Below are positions 24,343 through 32,790 of a stretch of DNA of 64,000 bases, piece by piece. The stretch's first letter is position 1. Each line of letters starts with the position of its first letter. The stretch is taken from contig NZ_JAHLQI010000001.1 in NCBI RefSeq assembly GCF_018918345.1, positions 558,001 to 622,000 of the forward strand. The letters are read 5' to 3'. The position numbers and the translations under genes were made by a program. The notes beneath the pieces are model-generated. The model saw only the letters and a program-made list of their open reading frames with translations, was not told the origin of the DNA and searched no databases. The stretch is from Butyricicoccus intestinisimiae. Its GTDB lineage: Bacteria; Bacillota; Clostridia; Oscillospirales; Butyricicoccaceae.

Positions 24343-26034
24343 TTATTTATCTTTCTTTGACAGCAAACAGACCGTCTCATCTGTTGTTTTTAAAGGTGGG
24401 AAAATTTCTTTTGTCAGATGCTCATGATAATATACAGGAAAATGAAAATGAATGGATTTGACCCATCGACCATCTTTCTGTTTTTCAGAAAATAGTTCAA
24501 TTCTACTAATAAAAGATTTCATAAACGTTTTCTTTTCAAAGTCAGTCATAAGATCATAGACTTTGCGAAACTGCAGAAGATATTCATATACAGAATCTCG
24601 TGACAACTGCCGCTGTTGAACATGGTTTATACGTGTTTGAACTTCTTGTATACGAAGATTAGCTCCATCGATACGTATAAATACATTTTCTAGTCTGCGA
24701 TTTAAACTTTCATAGCGAAGATTATAATGTGTATCTTCCACGTCGAGGGAGTCCAATTGATTTTCAAGTTGATATTGTGTTTGCTTAGCTTGTCGAAGTT
24801 CTTTTTCAGCAGCTGTTAAAGCAACTTGAAGCTCATCTGAATCAACAGAAGTACCGATTAAATCTTTTAAAACTTGAGCAAATTGAGCATTATCCACTAA
24901 AGATATAATAGTATCTTGAACAGAAGAATCAATAGTTTTAGCATTTATTTGGTGATGCTTCCAAGTACATGTGTAACCGGATTGGCGAGTTTGATTGCGA
25001 CATGTATAGCCATATGAAGGGGGATAGTAGGTTCCATCGGGTTTTCTTTTTTGAGAGTGAATACCGTACATGGACGCACCACAGCCGGGACACTTTAAGA
25101 GACCAGATAGAATGTATTCATGTTCTTTTACCTTTTTTTCTGGACGATGAGCGTGCTCTAAACGTTTTTCATGCGCCTTTTCCCAAAGTTCAGGAGTTAC
25201 AATAGCTTCATGTATTCCGTCATATACAGGATAGTCTTTTTTCTTAACAACGTGATATTCGTTATGTTTACCTGAAATTTTTTCGGTTTTATGTCGTCCG
25301 TATGCGATTTTACCTGCATAAACAGGATTATCGATAATTTGAGCTACATAACGAGTTCCAAATTTCGTTAAATGCCCGTTCTGCCTAGGTCTTTTTTTAA
25401 TTCCATGTTCATTAAGCCACTTGGCAACGCCGTCAACACCTAATGTCGTATGTACATACTTATCGAAAATGATTCGAATAGCGTTGGCCTCTTCTTCATT
25501 AATTTCAAGAAAACCATTGTTGAGGTCATAACCATATGGAGCAAAACCACCATTCCATTTTCCTTCTCTAGCCTTTTGAAGGCGACCAGCCATAGTTTGA
25601 GCACGAATATTTTCACGCTCAATTTCAGCAACTGATGATAAAATGGAAATCATCAGTTTTCCAGCACTTTGGGAACTATCAAGACCATCTTCAACACAAA
25701 TAAGATTTACATCACAATCTTGCATAAATTGCAAATAGTATAGAATATCAGCAGCATTGCGACCAAAACGCGATAGCTTAAATACAAGAACATATTTAAC
25801 ATGATCTGTATTTTTTTGAATATCCGACATCATTTGCATAAACTGAGGACGATTTTGTGTGTTCTTTCCAGAGAAACCTTGATCGGAATACTCGCGTACA
25901 ATAGTATAATCTTTATAGTCTGCGTATTTGCGGAGACTATTCAACTGAGCATCCAAGCTATAGCCATCTATCTGCATTATAGTAGACACACGAGTATATG
26001 TATAGACATTAATTTTTTTATTTGCAGACTGCAT
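24343..26034 (-). CDS. Large serine recombinase (transposon type)
   Basis: A 563-residue site-specific recombinase. The resolvase domain carries the catalytic serine in YTRVSTIMQIDGYS and the conserved arginine stretch FKLSRFGRNAAD. The recombinase domain covers about 165-280. A zinc ribbon (LLKCPGCGASMYG ... GYTCTW) and a coiled-coil region (AAEKELRQAKQTQYQLENQL) follow. The start at 26034 has GGTGGGGA upstream; a longer frame to 26232 runs into IS DNA. Such enzymes move mobilizable transposons and integrative elements. It probably moved the mobilization module that follows, but attachment sites are not located. Confidence 0.92.
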   Translation of the reverse strand: MQSANKKINVYTYTRVSTIMQIDGYSLDAQLNSLRKYADYKDYTIVREYSDQGFSGKNTQNRPQFMQMMSDIQKNTDHVKYVLVFKLSRFGRNAADILYYLQFMQDCDVNLICVEDGLDSSQSAGKLMISILSSVAEIERENIRAQTMAGRLQKAREGKWNGGFAPYGYDLNNGFLEINEEEANAIRIIFDKYVHTTLGVDGVAKWLNEHGIKKRPRQNGHLTKFGTRYVAQIIDNPVYAGKIAYGRHKTEKISGKHNEYHVVKKKDYPVYDGIHEAIVTPELWEKAHEKRLEHAHRPEKKVKEHEYILSGLLKCPGCGASMYGIHSQKRKPDGTYYPPSYGYTCRNQTRQSGYTCTWKHHQINAKTIDSSVQDTIISLVDNAQFAQVLKDLIGTSVDSDELQVALTAAEKELRQAKQTQYQLENQLDSLDVEDTHYNLRYESLNRRLENVFIRIDGANLRIQEVQTRINHVQQRQLSRDSVYEYLLQFRKVYDLMTDFEKKTFMKSFISRIELFSEKQKDGRWVKSIHFHFPVYYHEHLTKEIFPPLKTTDETVCLLSKKDK

Positions 26035-26121
26035 GTATTTCCCCACCTTGATTACAAACGATTTACTATTGAAATCATTATAACATGATATTGAAGAGAA
26101 AAAAAGAACAATGTTGAAGTG

Positions 26122-26323
26122 ATGTTTAACTATAACAAACAATATACGCCAGAATTCAAAGAAATGGCAGTACCAGTGTATGCCCCCGGACGAAAGATAT
26201 TCGGTAAAGTATGAGTCGCAAGGCAAAGTCAAAGGGCCTACCGCCTGTAATTCACAGACAGCAAGCCCTTTCGGTTGCTTGAATAATTTTTTCTGAAATA
26301 TTATTTAACTTTTTGGGTCACTT
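26122..26323 (+). mobile_element. Internally deleted IS3-family element
   Basis: The 5' part encodes the start of an OrfA transposase (MFNYNKQYTPEFKEMAVPVY). From 26220 the same strand encodes the end of OrfB (KAKSKGLPPVIHRQQALSVA, stop at 26282). The IS end with AACTTTTTGGGTCACTT closes it at 26323. The roughly 1 kb normally between them is missing, so this is a short non-autonomous derivative. The 3' part (26215-26330) is nearly identical, in inverted orientation, to 32503-32612. Confidence 0.75.
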
Positions 26324-26349
26324 CACTTGCAATACTCTCTACTTTCTTG

Positions 26350-26628
26350 TCATTTAATTGGACCAAAAAGTTTTTCATACTCTTCAACGCTAAGATGCTC
26401 AGCGACCCACGCTCTCGCATCTTCTTCCGTTACCGGAACAATGTCTCCATCATTCCTATACATCGATGGATCAGGTCCTACAGTAGAGTACAGAAAGAAC
26501 GTTCCATCAATTTTCTCATATAGAATCTCATATGCATAGTAGATGCCTTCAATGCCACCAGTCTTTATATAAGCCAATGTCATTGCTTGATCTGTATCGT
26601 ACAGTTTTTTATCAATAATTTTTCTCAT
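26350..26628 (-). CDS. Small conserved protein of the mobilization region
   Basis: A 92-residue protein starting MRKIIDKKLYDTDQAMTLAY and ending EEYEKLFGP. Proteins with this N-terminal KKLYDTD pattern and a C-terminal EEYE..FG are common on Clostridia and lactobacillus mobile elements, without a known function. AGAAGGAGAG precedes the ATG. It overlaps the upstream coiled-coil gene by 17 bp. Confidence 0.7.
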   Translation of the reverse strand: MRKIIDKKLYDTDQAMTLAYIKTGGIEGIYYAYEILYEKIDGTFFLYSTVGPDPSMYRNDGDIVPVTEEDARAWVAEHLSVEEYEKLFGPIK

Positions 26629-27145
26629 GCTTACTCTCCTTCCAACCATACAATAACTTCATATACCACGGAGAATTCAATCTTGTTCTTAACTGTCCAA
26701 TAATGCGTTCGTACCCCATGCGCTGTCGTTCTAACTCAGTGTTGTAATACGCTGTAATTTTTTCCATCGTTTTTTCCCACTGTTTGCTATCCTCCGCCTG
26801 TTGAACAGCCAATTCCATAGCATACTCTAACCTAGCCGCCTCAACTCGTTCGTCCACAGTGCGTGCTTTTTGTTCAGCGATCATCATGACTTGTTCGCTC
26901 TGCTTCAAAGCTTTTTTCAACTCCATGTTCTCGGCTTCTAGCTTGGTCGGTTCTTGATGTTCCAGTGCTCTGTTTTGTTTCTCCACTAAGCCGATCTGTT
27001 CTTGCAGTGAGTCGGCTAACCTCTGCTGCTCTGAGGAGAGGTTTGAAATCGTCTGTTCTTGTTCGCGTATAGTTTCTTGCAGACCTTCGTTCTCTCTGAT
27101 CAGCTGTTCTAATGTGTTCATATTTTTCTCGTCCAATAATGTCAT
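26612..27145 (-). CDS. Coiled-coil protein overlapping the relaxase gene
   Basis: A 177-residue protein that is mostly heptad-repeat coiled coil (residues 10-140: EQEQTISNLSSEQQRLADSL and following), with a basic C-terminus. Its first 272 bases lie out of frame inside the relaxase gene. AAGGA lies six bases before its ATG, so internal initiation is plausible. Overlapping mobilization genes are known in IncQ plasmids (mobB within mobA). A role in the relaxosome or in coupling is inferred from position. Confidence 0.7.
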   Translation of the reverse strand: MTLLDEKNMNTLEQLIRENEGLQETIREQEQTISNLSSEQQRLADSLQEQIGLVEKQNRALEHQEPTKLEAENMELKKALKQSEQVMMIAEQKARTVDERVEAARLEYAMELAVQQAEDSKQWEKTMEKITAYYNTELERQRMGYERIIGQLRTRLNSPWYMKLLYGWKESKHEKNY

Positions 27146-28016
27146 CTGCTTTCCTTAATAATACGTCTTGAATTTCACCGATGATTTTCACTAATTGAAG
27201 TTTAAGCGCATTCCGCCTTCTCACAACACGATTCTGCTCACATCGCTCAGAAATACTGCCCTTTTGCTCTATTTGTCTTGCAACAAATCCCTCATGAATT
27301 GTCGGTATAATTTCCTTTTTCTGACGCGCATAGCTCCTATGATCAACTGCCTGGCATCCAAGAAATTGATTACACTGTTTTGCCCATGCCGCTCGCCAAA
27401 TCTCTGCATTTTCTCTGCTATTCCATTGATTAACCTGCACGGTTTCACGTTGCCATAGCTTGCGACCACGTGCCCCAATCTTCTGCTTTCCTGTCTTAGA
27501 ATCGATAATGGGAATTCTATCTCCATTTGAATCCAGTTTATAAATTTTTCGCTCTTTTGTACTCCATGCCCCATCAGAGTTTATGCCACGAACTGTAAGA
27601 AGAATATGAACGTGTGGATTTCCGTCCTGTCGATCATGTAGTGCCCAGTCGGCGCACATACCCTTGGATATAAACTGCGCTTTTATGTAGCTTCTAACTA
27701 GCTCAATCTGCTTTTCTCTGCTTAGTTCCTTGGGTAACGCCATCTCCACCTCTCGTGCAAGCTGTGAATTGCTTTTACATTCAACCTTTGATACAGAATC
27801 CCATAACGTTTGTCGGCTACTATAGCTTTCTGGTGCATGAGATGGTAACAATATTTCTGAGTAGATAACACCGCCTTTCCTCGTAAAATCATGTACTTTC
27901 CCTGTGTCATGATCGACTAGCCTTGCTCCTGCTCTGTACGCTGCACACGCTACAACGCTTCTTCCTTGGCTGCGACTAACAACCTTAATCGAATAATGAA
28001 AAATTGCGACTTCCAC
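26874..28016 (-). CDS. MobA/MobL-family (MobQ) relaxase
   Basis: A 380-residue conjugative relaxase that nicks oriT and stays bound to the DNA. The first 200 residues form the MobA/MobL domain: N-terminal IFHYSIKVVSRSQGRSVVACAAYRAG, with a candidate catalytic tyrosine, and the metal-binding motif GNPHVHILLT near residue 155. The C-terminal 130 residues are basic and low in complexity. GGAGG precedes the ATG at 28016. The predicted oriT lies directly upstream. No coupling protein or secretion genes are present, so the element is mobilizable and not self-transmissible. Confidence 0.92.
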   Translation of the reverse strand: MEVAIFHYSIKVVSRSQGRSVVACAAYRAGARLVDHDTGKVHDFTRKGGVIYSEILLPSHAPESYSSRQTLWDSVSKVECKSNSQLAREVEMALPKELSREKQIELVRSYIKAQFISKGMCADWALHDRQDGNPHVHILLTVRGINSDGAWSTKERKIYKLDSNGDRIPIIDSKTGKQKIGARGRKLWQRETVQVNQWNSRENAEIWRAAWAKQCNQFLGCQAVDHRSYARQKKEIIPTIHEGFVARQIEQKGSISERCEQNRVVRRRNALKLQLVKIIGEIQDVLLRKADDIIGREKYEHIRTADQRERRSARNYTRTRTDDFKPLLRAAEVSRLTARTDRLSGETKQSTGTSRTDQARSREHGVEKSFEAERTSHDDR

Positions 28017-28137
28017 CTTCCTCCCATTTTAGGAATTTAATTCCCAAAATTACTGCCATCGCTTTCATCATAAATATGCGAGAATTACCAATTTAAAACG
28101 AAAAAATTTTGCTCTCCGCAGGAGTCCTCGAAGAGTG

Positions 28138-28175
28138 CACTTACAGACATACACATGTGTGTCTATAAGTGCGCC
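28138..28175 (+). other. oriT: Predicted origin of transfer (oriT) with IncQ-type nic sequence
   Basis: Inverted repeat CACTTACAGACA (28138-28149) and TGTCTATAAGTG (28160-28171), 11 of 12 bp paired, is followed by TAAGTGCGCC at 28166-28175. IncQ (RSF1010-type) oriTs have an inverted repeat followed by TAAGTGCGCCCT, cut within it. The site lies between the divergent relaxase and MobC-like genes, where an oriT is expected. Confidence 0.8.
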
Positions 28176-28233
28176 TTTGGTGCCTTTGACATAGTAAAAG
28201 TTTCATATTTTTAATAAGAAGGAGGTGAATGTC

Positions 28234-28473
28234 ATGGCGAGTTCCTATGAAGATCGTATTTCCAAGTTGCAAAAACGCCGTGCTGAACTGCTTGCCCAAG
28301 AAAAAAAGCTAACGGCACAACAAAAAGCTGCTGATCGCAAAGCGCGAACCCGTCGCTTAATTGCCATCGGTGCCGGTGTAGAAAGTGTTTTACAACGTCA
28401 AGTGCATGAAGGTGATGAGTTAAATAGTTTTTTAGATCTATTACGCATTTATGATATTGGAAAAGAATTTTAA
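28234..28473 (+). CDS. MobC-like relaxosome accessory protein
   Basis: A 79-residue basic protein. The N-terminal half is a charged helix (EDRISKLQKRRAELLAQEKK), then comes KARTRRLIAIGAGVESVLQR and an acidic C-terminus. This is the layout of small MobC-type proteins that help the relaxase at oriT. The ATG at 28234 has AGGAGG eight bases upstream. It is divergent from the relaxase across the oriT. Confidence 0.75.
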   Translation: MASSYEDRISKLQKRRAELLAQEKKLTAQQKAADRKARTRRLIAIGAGVESVLQRQVHEGDELNSFLDLLRIYDIGKEF

Positions 28474-28474
28474 A

Positions 28475-28530
28475 AAGTGCGGATAACAAAACAAGAGGTC
28501 TCTCGACCTCTTGTTTTCGTTACCGCACTT
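28475..28530. terminator. Bidirectional terminator
   Basis: AACAAGAGGTC and GACCTCTTGTT form the inner stem, extended by AAGTGCGG...CCGCACTT to about 25 paired bases. It ends both the MobC-like gene and the convergent SLH protein gene. Confidence 0.85.
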
Positions 28531-28557
28531 GTGCTTTATATAGAAACTTTTCCGTTG

Positions 28558-31500
28558 TTACATCGTTTCATTATGATAGATAAGTGTCACGATCTGAGCA
28601 CGAGTACAATTGTCATCCGGGGAGAACGTAGTCTCGGAAGTACCAGATGTGATACCATTCTCAGCCGCCCAAGCAACGGCGTTTGCATACCAAGCATCTT
28701 CCGGCACATCCGTAAATGCAGTCTTTACATTCTTCGGTTCCGGATTGCCAGCACGATTCCAAAGGAACTGTGCTACCTGAGCGCGAGTGCAACCTTCATT
28801 CGGGGAGAACGTAGTCTCAGAAGTGCCATCTGTAACCTGGTTTTCATACGCCCACTTTACAGCATCAGCATACCAAGCATCATCCTCAATATCATGGAAC
28901 GGAATTGTCTCTGCGATCAAAGCTTCCGTATTTCTTGCATCTAAATTGTACAAGAACTGAACGATCTGCGCGCGGGTACAATTGTCATCCGGAGAGAATG
29001 TGGTCTCAGAAGTGCCGTCCGTAATCTTATGCTTCAGCGCATAGTCTACCGCATCATAGTAATATGCATCGTCTGCCACATCTACGAAGCGTTTATCTGC
29101 CTTCTGATCAGTATAGGTCTTGCCATTCGCAGTAACCGTTGCGGTATATGTTACCTTCATGCCAGAGCCAGATTTTTCAATCTTAGCATTTACATCGTTG
29201 GTCTTACCGCACTTCGCGCAAGTAAAGGTTGCAACACAGGACTGTGTACCATTCCAATTGAACTCCGGTTCGCCATAGGTGTGGCCGGTTGCCGGAATTG
29301 CAGTCTCCTTAACATCCGTATAAGTCTTGCCATTAAAGGTAATGGTTGCTGTATGCTTCGTAGTACCTGCAGTCTCGCAAGTAGCCTCTGTAGTCTTATG
29401 CGTTACCGCACAATCCTGCTTCAGATCCGATCCACCAGTTGTGCAAACGAAAGTAGCTACGCAAGAGGTATAATCGCTAGACCACGCGAATGTCGGTTCC
29501 TTATACTCAGCACTGAGCTTTGGAATTGCTTCGGTCTTAGTCTTACCACAAACCGTGCAGGTATAAGTCTTTACGCCCTCACGAGTATCGGTCGGCGGGG
29601 TCGTAACCTTACCCTCATCCCAAGAATGATTTTCAGTCTTAGCGATTTTCTCGGTCTTGGTGTCTGTGTAATCCTTACCGTTCAGAGTAACCGTTGCAGT
29701 ATAGGTGCGAACGCCTTCCTTAGCACAAGTTGCTTCTGTTGTTACCTTGCTGCTAACCTTGCAGTTGGCAGTCTGAGTGTCATCGCCAGCCTTACACGAT
29801 ACGCTTGCAGTGCAGGAAGTCTTATCATTAGACCACTTAAACTTCGGTTCACCGTAAGTGTGACCGGTTGCCGGAATGTCTTTTGTCTTAACATCCGTAT
29901 AAGTCTTACCGTTTACTTCCACAGTAGCGGTATATGTTTCCACGCCAGTCTTAGTGCAAGTCGGGTTCTTTGTAGTTTTGTGTGTTACAGCACAATCCTT
30001 CTTCAGATCTGCCCCACCGGTCGTACAAACAGCAGTAGCTACGCAAGAGGAGTAATCTTCAGACCACGCAAACGTCGGTTCCTTATACTTAGCATTGAGC
30101 TTCGGAATTGCTTCGGTCTTGGTCTTACCGCAAACGGTACAGGTGTAGGTCTTTACTCCCTCACGAGTATCGGTCGGCGGGGTTGTAATCTTTCCTTCAT
30201 TCCAAGAATGGTTTTCAGTCTTAGCGATTTTCTCGGTCTTGGTGTCTGTGTAATCCTTACCGTTCAGAGTAACCGTTGCAGTATAGGTGCGAACGCCTTC
30301 CTTAGCACAAGTTGCTTCTGTTGTTACCTTGCTGCTAACCTTGCAGTTGGCAGTCTGAGTGTCGTCGCCAGCCTTGCAAGATACGCTTGCAGTGCAGGAA
30401 GTCTTATCATTAGACCACTTAAACTTCGGTTCGCCGTAAGTGTGACCGGTTGCCGGAATGTCTTTTGTCTTAACATCCGTATAAGTCTTACCGTTTACTT
30501 CCACAGTAGCGGTATATGTTTCCACGCCAGTCTTGGTGCAAGTTGGATTCTTTGTAGTCTTGTGTGTTACGGCACAATCCTTCTTCAGATCGGCCCCACC
30601 GGTCGTACAAACAGCAGTAGCTACGCAAGAGGAGTAATCTTCAGACCACGCAAACGTCGGTTTCTTATACTCAGCATTGAGCTTCGGAATTGCTTCGGTC
30701 TTGGTCTTACCGCAAACGGTACAGGTGTAGGTCTTTACTCCCTCACGAGTATCGGTCGGCGGGGTTGTAATCTTTCCTTCATCCCAAGAATGGTTTTCAG
30801 TCTTAGCGATTTTCTCGGTCTTGGTGTCTGTGTAATCCTTACCGTTCAGAGTAACCGTTGCAGTATAGGTGCGAACGCCTTCCTTAGCACAAGTTGCTTC
30901 TGTCGTCACCTTGCTGCTAACCTTGCAGTTGGCAGTCTGAGTGTCATCGCCAGCCTTGCAAGATACGCTTGCAGTGCAGGAAGTCTTATCATTAGACCAC
31001 TTAAACTTCGGTTCACCGTAAGTGTGACCGGTTGCCGGAACCGATTCAGTCTTAGTTGCTCTGCATTCAGTACAAGTGTAGGTCTTTACACCATTCTTTG
31101 TACAAGTCGGCTGAGTCGTAATCTCGCCCTCATTCCAAGAATGGGTTTCGGTCTTTGGAGTCTCTACAGTCTTTGTATCTGTATATGTCTTTCCTCCGAC
31201 AGTAATTGAAGCAGTATAAACTGTTTCACCAGTATGAGAACAAGTAGCTGGCTTCGTTACCTTACTGGTAACATCGCAGTCTTGATTATAATAATCCCAA
31301 CTGGATGAGCCATTTCCTGCATATGCATAATCTGCTACACAAGAAGTTCCGTTCCATGTAAAATTCGGAACAATTTCAACATCAAAGGTAACATAAGCGC
31401 CGTTCGGACTGGTAGCAGTGATAGTTGTCGTTCCAAGATTGTATGCTCGAATTTCACCGCTAGATGCTGCCGTAGCTACACTCTTATCACTCGACTTCCA

Positions 31501-32112
31501 TGTAATATCTCCATCTGGCGTAACAGTAACACTCGGATACGCAGTGCCATTATGCCGCATTACAAACTTTGCATTCGTATCACTCGTAGAAGTATAATCT
31601 ACGCTCTCCTCACTGTAGTCGCCAAATTCGTTATATTTATTATACTTAACCGTCAGCTTACTCTGATCGACTGTAATTTCCTCATAGTGTCCGATTTCCT
31701 CATGATGTTCGGTCTTGTAAATCGGGTCTTTGCCACCGGAATAACCAACAGATGCACCAGCACAAGATGAATATCTCAAATGGTCAGCGGCAGCGTGTGC
31801 AGCAGCATTCTCCCCAGGAGTAAGATCATTATCAGAAGCAGGATATTCATCGAAGTAAAATTTTGTCTGACAATTGTTACAAATATAGTAATGTCGATAT
31901 CCAACTACAACCTGAACATCCTCTTCCTTCTGATCAACGACCCAAACCTTGTTTGTTGAATCTGAATCTGTTGTAGTCTGAGATGATATGGTAGATGTGG
32001 ATGATTTGGTTGTTGTATTTTCATTGTTAATTGCAAATGCCGGTGTCACTACATTGACAGCCAAAACGCCGGACATAATGACCGATGCGAGCTTAGATTT
32101 GTTAAATTTCAT
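28558..32112 (-). CDS. SLH-domain surface protein with long cysteine-containing repeats
   Basis: A 1184-residue exported protein. A signal peptide (MKFNKSKLASVIMSGVLAV...AFA) is followed by an HxxxE-rich segment, a Big_2-like domain (ITWKSSDKSVATAASSGEI) near 205-260, and a long array of about 90-residue modules with two CxxC-type pairs (CTVCGKTKTEAIPKL). Three SLH domains end the protein (from about 1000: FVDVADDAYYYDAVDYAL, then two more). SLH domains anchor proteins to cell-wall polymers. Part of the array is in tandem 194-residue units that are almost identical. It is a cargo gene between mobilization genes and inverted IS remnants. Confidence 0.92.
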   Translation of the reverse strand: MKFNKSKLASVIMSGVLAVNVVTPAFAINNENTTTKSSTSTISSQTTTDSDSTNKVWVVDQKEEDVQVVVGYRHYYICNNCQTKFYFDEYPASDNDLTPGENAAAHAAADHLRYSSCAGASVGYSGGKDPIYKTEHHEEIGHYEEITVDQSKLTVKYNKYNEFGDYSEESVDYTSTSDTNAKFVMRHNGTAYPSVTVTPDGDITWKSSDKSVATAASSGEIRAYNLGTTTITATSPNGAYVTFDVEIVPNFTWNGTSCVADYAYAGNGSSSWDYYNQDCDVTSKVTKPATCSHTGETVYTASITVGGKTYTDTKTVETPKTETHSWNEGEITTQPTCTKNGVKTYTCTECRATKTESVPATGHTYGEPKFKWSNDKTSCTASVSCKAGDDTQTANCKVSSKVTTEATCAKEGVRTYTATVTLNGKDYTDTKTEKIAKTENHSWDEGKITTPPTDTREGVKTYTCTVCGKTKTEAIPKLNAEYKKPTFAWSEDYSSCVATAVCTTGGADLKKDCAVTHKTTKNPTCTKTGVETYTATVEVNGKTYTDVKTKDIPATGHTYGEPKFKWSNDKTSCTASVSCKAGDDTQTANCKVSSKVTTEATCAKEGVRTYTATVTLNGKDYTDTKTEKIAKTENHSWNEGKITTPPTDTREGVKTYTCTVCGKTKTEAIPKLNAKYKEPTFAWSEDYSSCVATAVCTTGGADLKKDCAVTHKTTKNPTCTKTGVETYTATVEVNGKTYTDVKTKDIPATGHTYGEPKFKWSNDKTSCTASVSCKAGDDTQTANCKVSSKVTTEATCAKEGVRTYTATVTLNGKDYTDTKTEKIAKTENHSWDEGKVTTPPTDTREGVKTYTCTVCGKTKTEAIPKLSAEYKEPTFAWSSDYTSCVATFVCTTGGSDLKQDCAVTHKTTEATCETAGTTKHTATITFNGKTYTDVKETAIPATGHTYGEPEFNWNGTQSCVATFTCAKCGKTNDVNAKIEKSGSGMKVTYTATVTANGKTYTDQKADKRFVDVADDAYYYDAVDYALKHKITDGTSETTFSPDDNCTRAQIVQFLYNLDARNTEALIAETIPFHDIEDDAWYADAVKWAYENQVTDGTSETTFSPNEGCTRAQVAQFLWNRAGNPEPKNVKTAFTDVPEDAWYANAVAWAAENGITSGTSETTFSPDDNCTRAQIVTLIYHNETM
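29461..31045. repeat. 582-bp tandem repeat inside the SLH protein gene
   Basis: Landmarks such as AGCGATTTTCTCGGTC recur at 29641, 30223 and 30805, exactly 582 bp (194 codons) apart. About 2.7 near-identical copies are present, with only scattered substitutions. The unit keeps the reading frame, so slippage or recombination would change protein length without breaking it. Confidence 0.9.
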
Positions 32113-32238
32113 AAGGTTTTATCTCCTAAATAGATCAAATGCAGTATTTTTTTCAAAATACTATCCTAAGTATAGCTCTTTTACACAAAAATTGCAATGT
32201 AGATCATTCATCTTTTCATGATGGAAATAATCAGGCTA

Positions 32239-32295
32239 AAAATGCATAATTAATTTTGCCGGAATTAAATTCCTTCAATTTTAATTATGCATTTT
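32239..32295. repeat. Nested palindromes upstream of the SLH gene
   Basis: AAAATGCATAATTAA (32239-32253) and TTAATTATGCATTTT (32281-32295) pair perfectly over 15 bp. Inside the loop lies a second palindrome, GGAATTAAATTCC (32261-32273). The inner palindrome also occurs at 28032-28044 and 34307-34319. It could be a terminator, a cruciform or a recombination site. Confidence 0.6.
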
Positions 32296-32342
32296 GAATA
32301 TTCTCTCATATTTCTGTTAAACACAGAAAGTGAGACCGAATA

Positions 32343-32507
32343 ATGGATCAAAATTACTTGAATGATGCAGATGAAAATCTAAAGTTTATCCGTTGCGCCA
32401 AATTTATGTTTGATATGATGCAGAAATATAGTGATGCATATACAAATGATTCTTGTTCTACATCTGACTCTTCTCCTGATAGTGATAAAGCCGCTGTTCA
32501 AAAGTGA
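32343..32507 (+). CDS. Small acidic protein, end possibly replaced by IS insertion
   Basis: A 54-codon frame starting MDQNYLNDADENLKFIRCAK with a serine/aspartate-rich end. No family is recognised. Its stop codon TGA falls on the first bases of the IS3 end at 32505-32523, so an originally longer gene may have been cut by that insertion. The ribosome binding site is weak. It may not be expressed. Confidence 0.4.
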   Translation: MDQNYLNDADENLKFIRCAKFMFDMMQKYSDAYTNDSCSTSDSSPDSDKAAVQK

Positions 32508-32790
32508 AGTGACCCCAAAAGTTAAACAATATTTCAGAAAAAATTTATTCAAGCAACCGAAAGGGCTTGCTGTCTGTGAATTACAGGCGGCGGGTCCTTT
32601 AACTTTGCCTTGATTTCGCGGTTGGTTATTGTAGTAGTCCAGATACTCCATGAGTTCCTATTTGAAGTATTCCATGGATTGAAATTCTTGCGGATAAAAC
32701 AGTTCACTCTTGAGTAATCCAAAGAACTTTTCAATCACAGCATTGTCCAGGCAGTTTTCCTTGCGACTAAATAGATGTGCCCTCCCCAAT
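32507..32790 (-). mobile_element. IS3-family remnant (3' part of orfB and IS end)
   Basis: The IS end AAGTGACCCCAAAAGTT lies at 32507-32523. Minus-strand coding from about 32790 gives the OrfB C-terminus, NCLDNAVIEKFFGLLKSELF with the catalytic glutamate of the DDE triad. An in-frame stop, a frameshift and the final IKAKLKDPPPVIHRQQALSV follow (stop at 32549). No start or N-terminus remains. The element is dead. Its inner end mirrors the IS fragment at 26122-26323. Confidence 0.8.

Noticed and set aside
26035-26232. N-terminal extension of the large serine recombinase
   Set aside because: The extra codons run through IS3 remnant DNA and the catalytic domain starts normally at 26034.
29029-31209. 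A 726-codon plus-strand open frame antisense to the SLH protein
   Set aside because: The frame stays open only because the 582-bp repeats are near-identical. No start site and no known motif; the minus strand encodes a coherent SLH protein.
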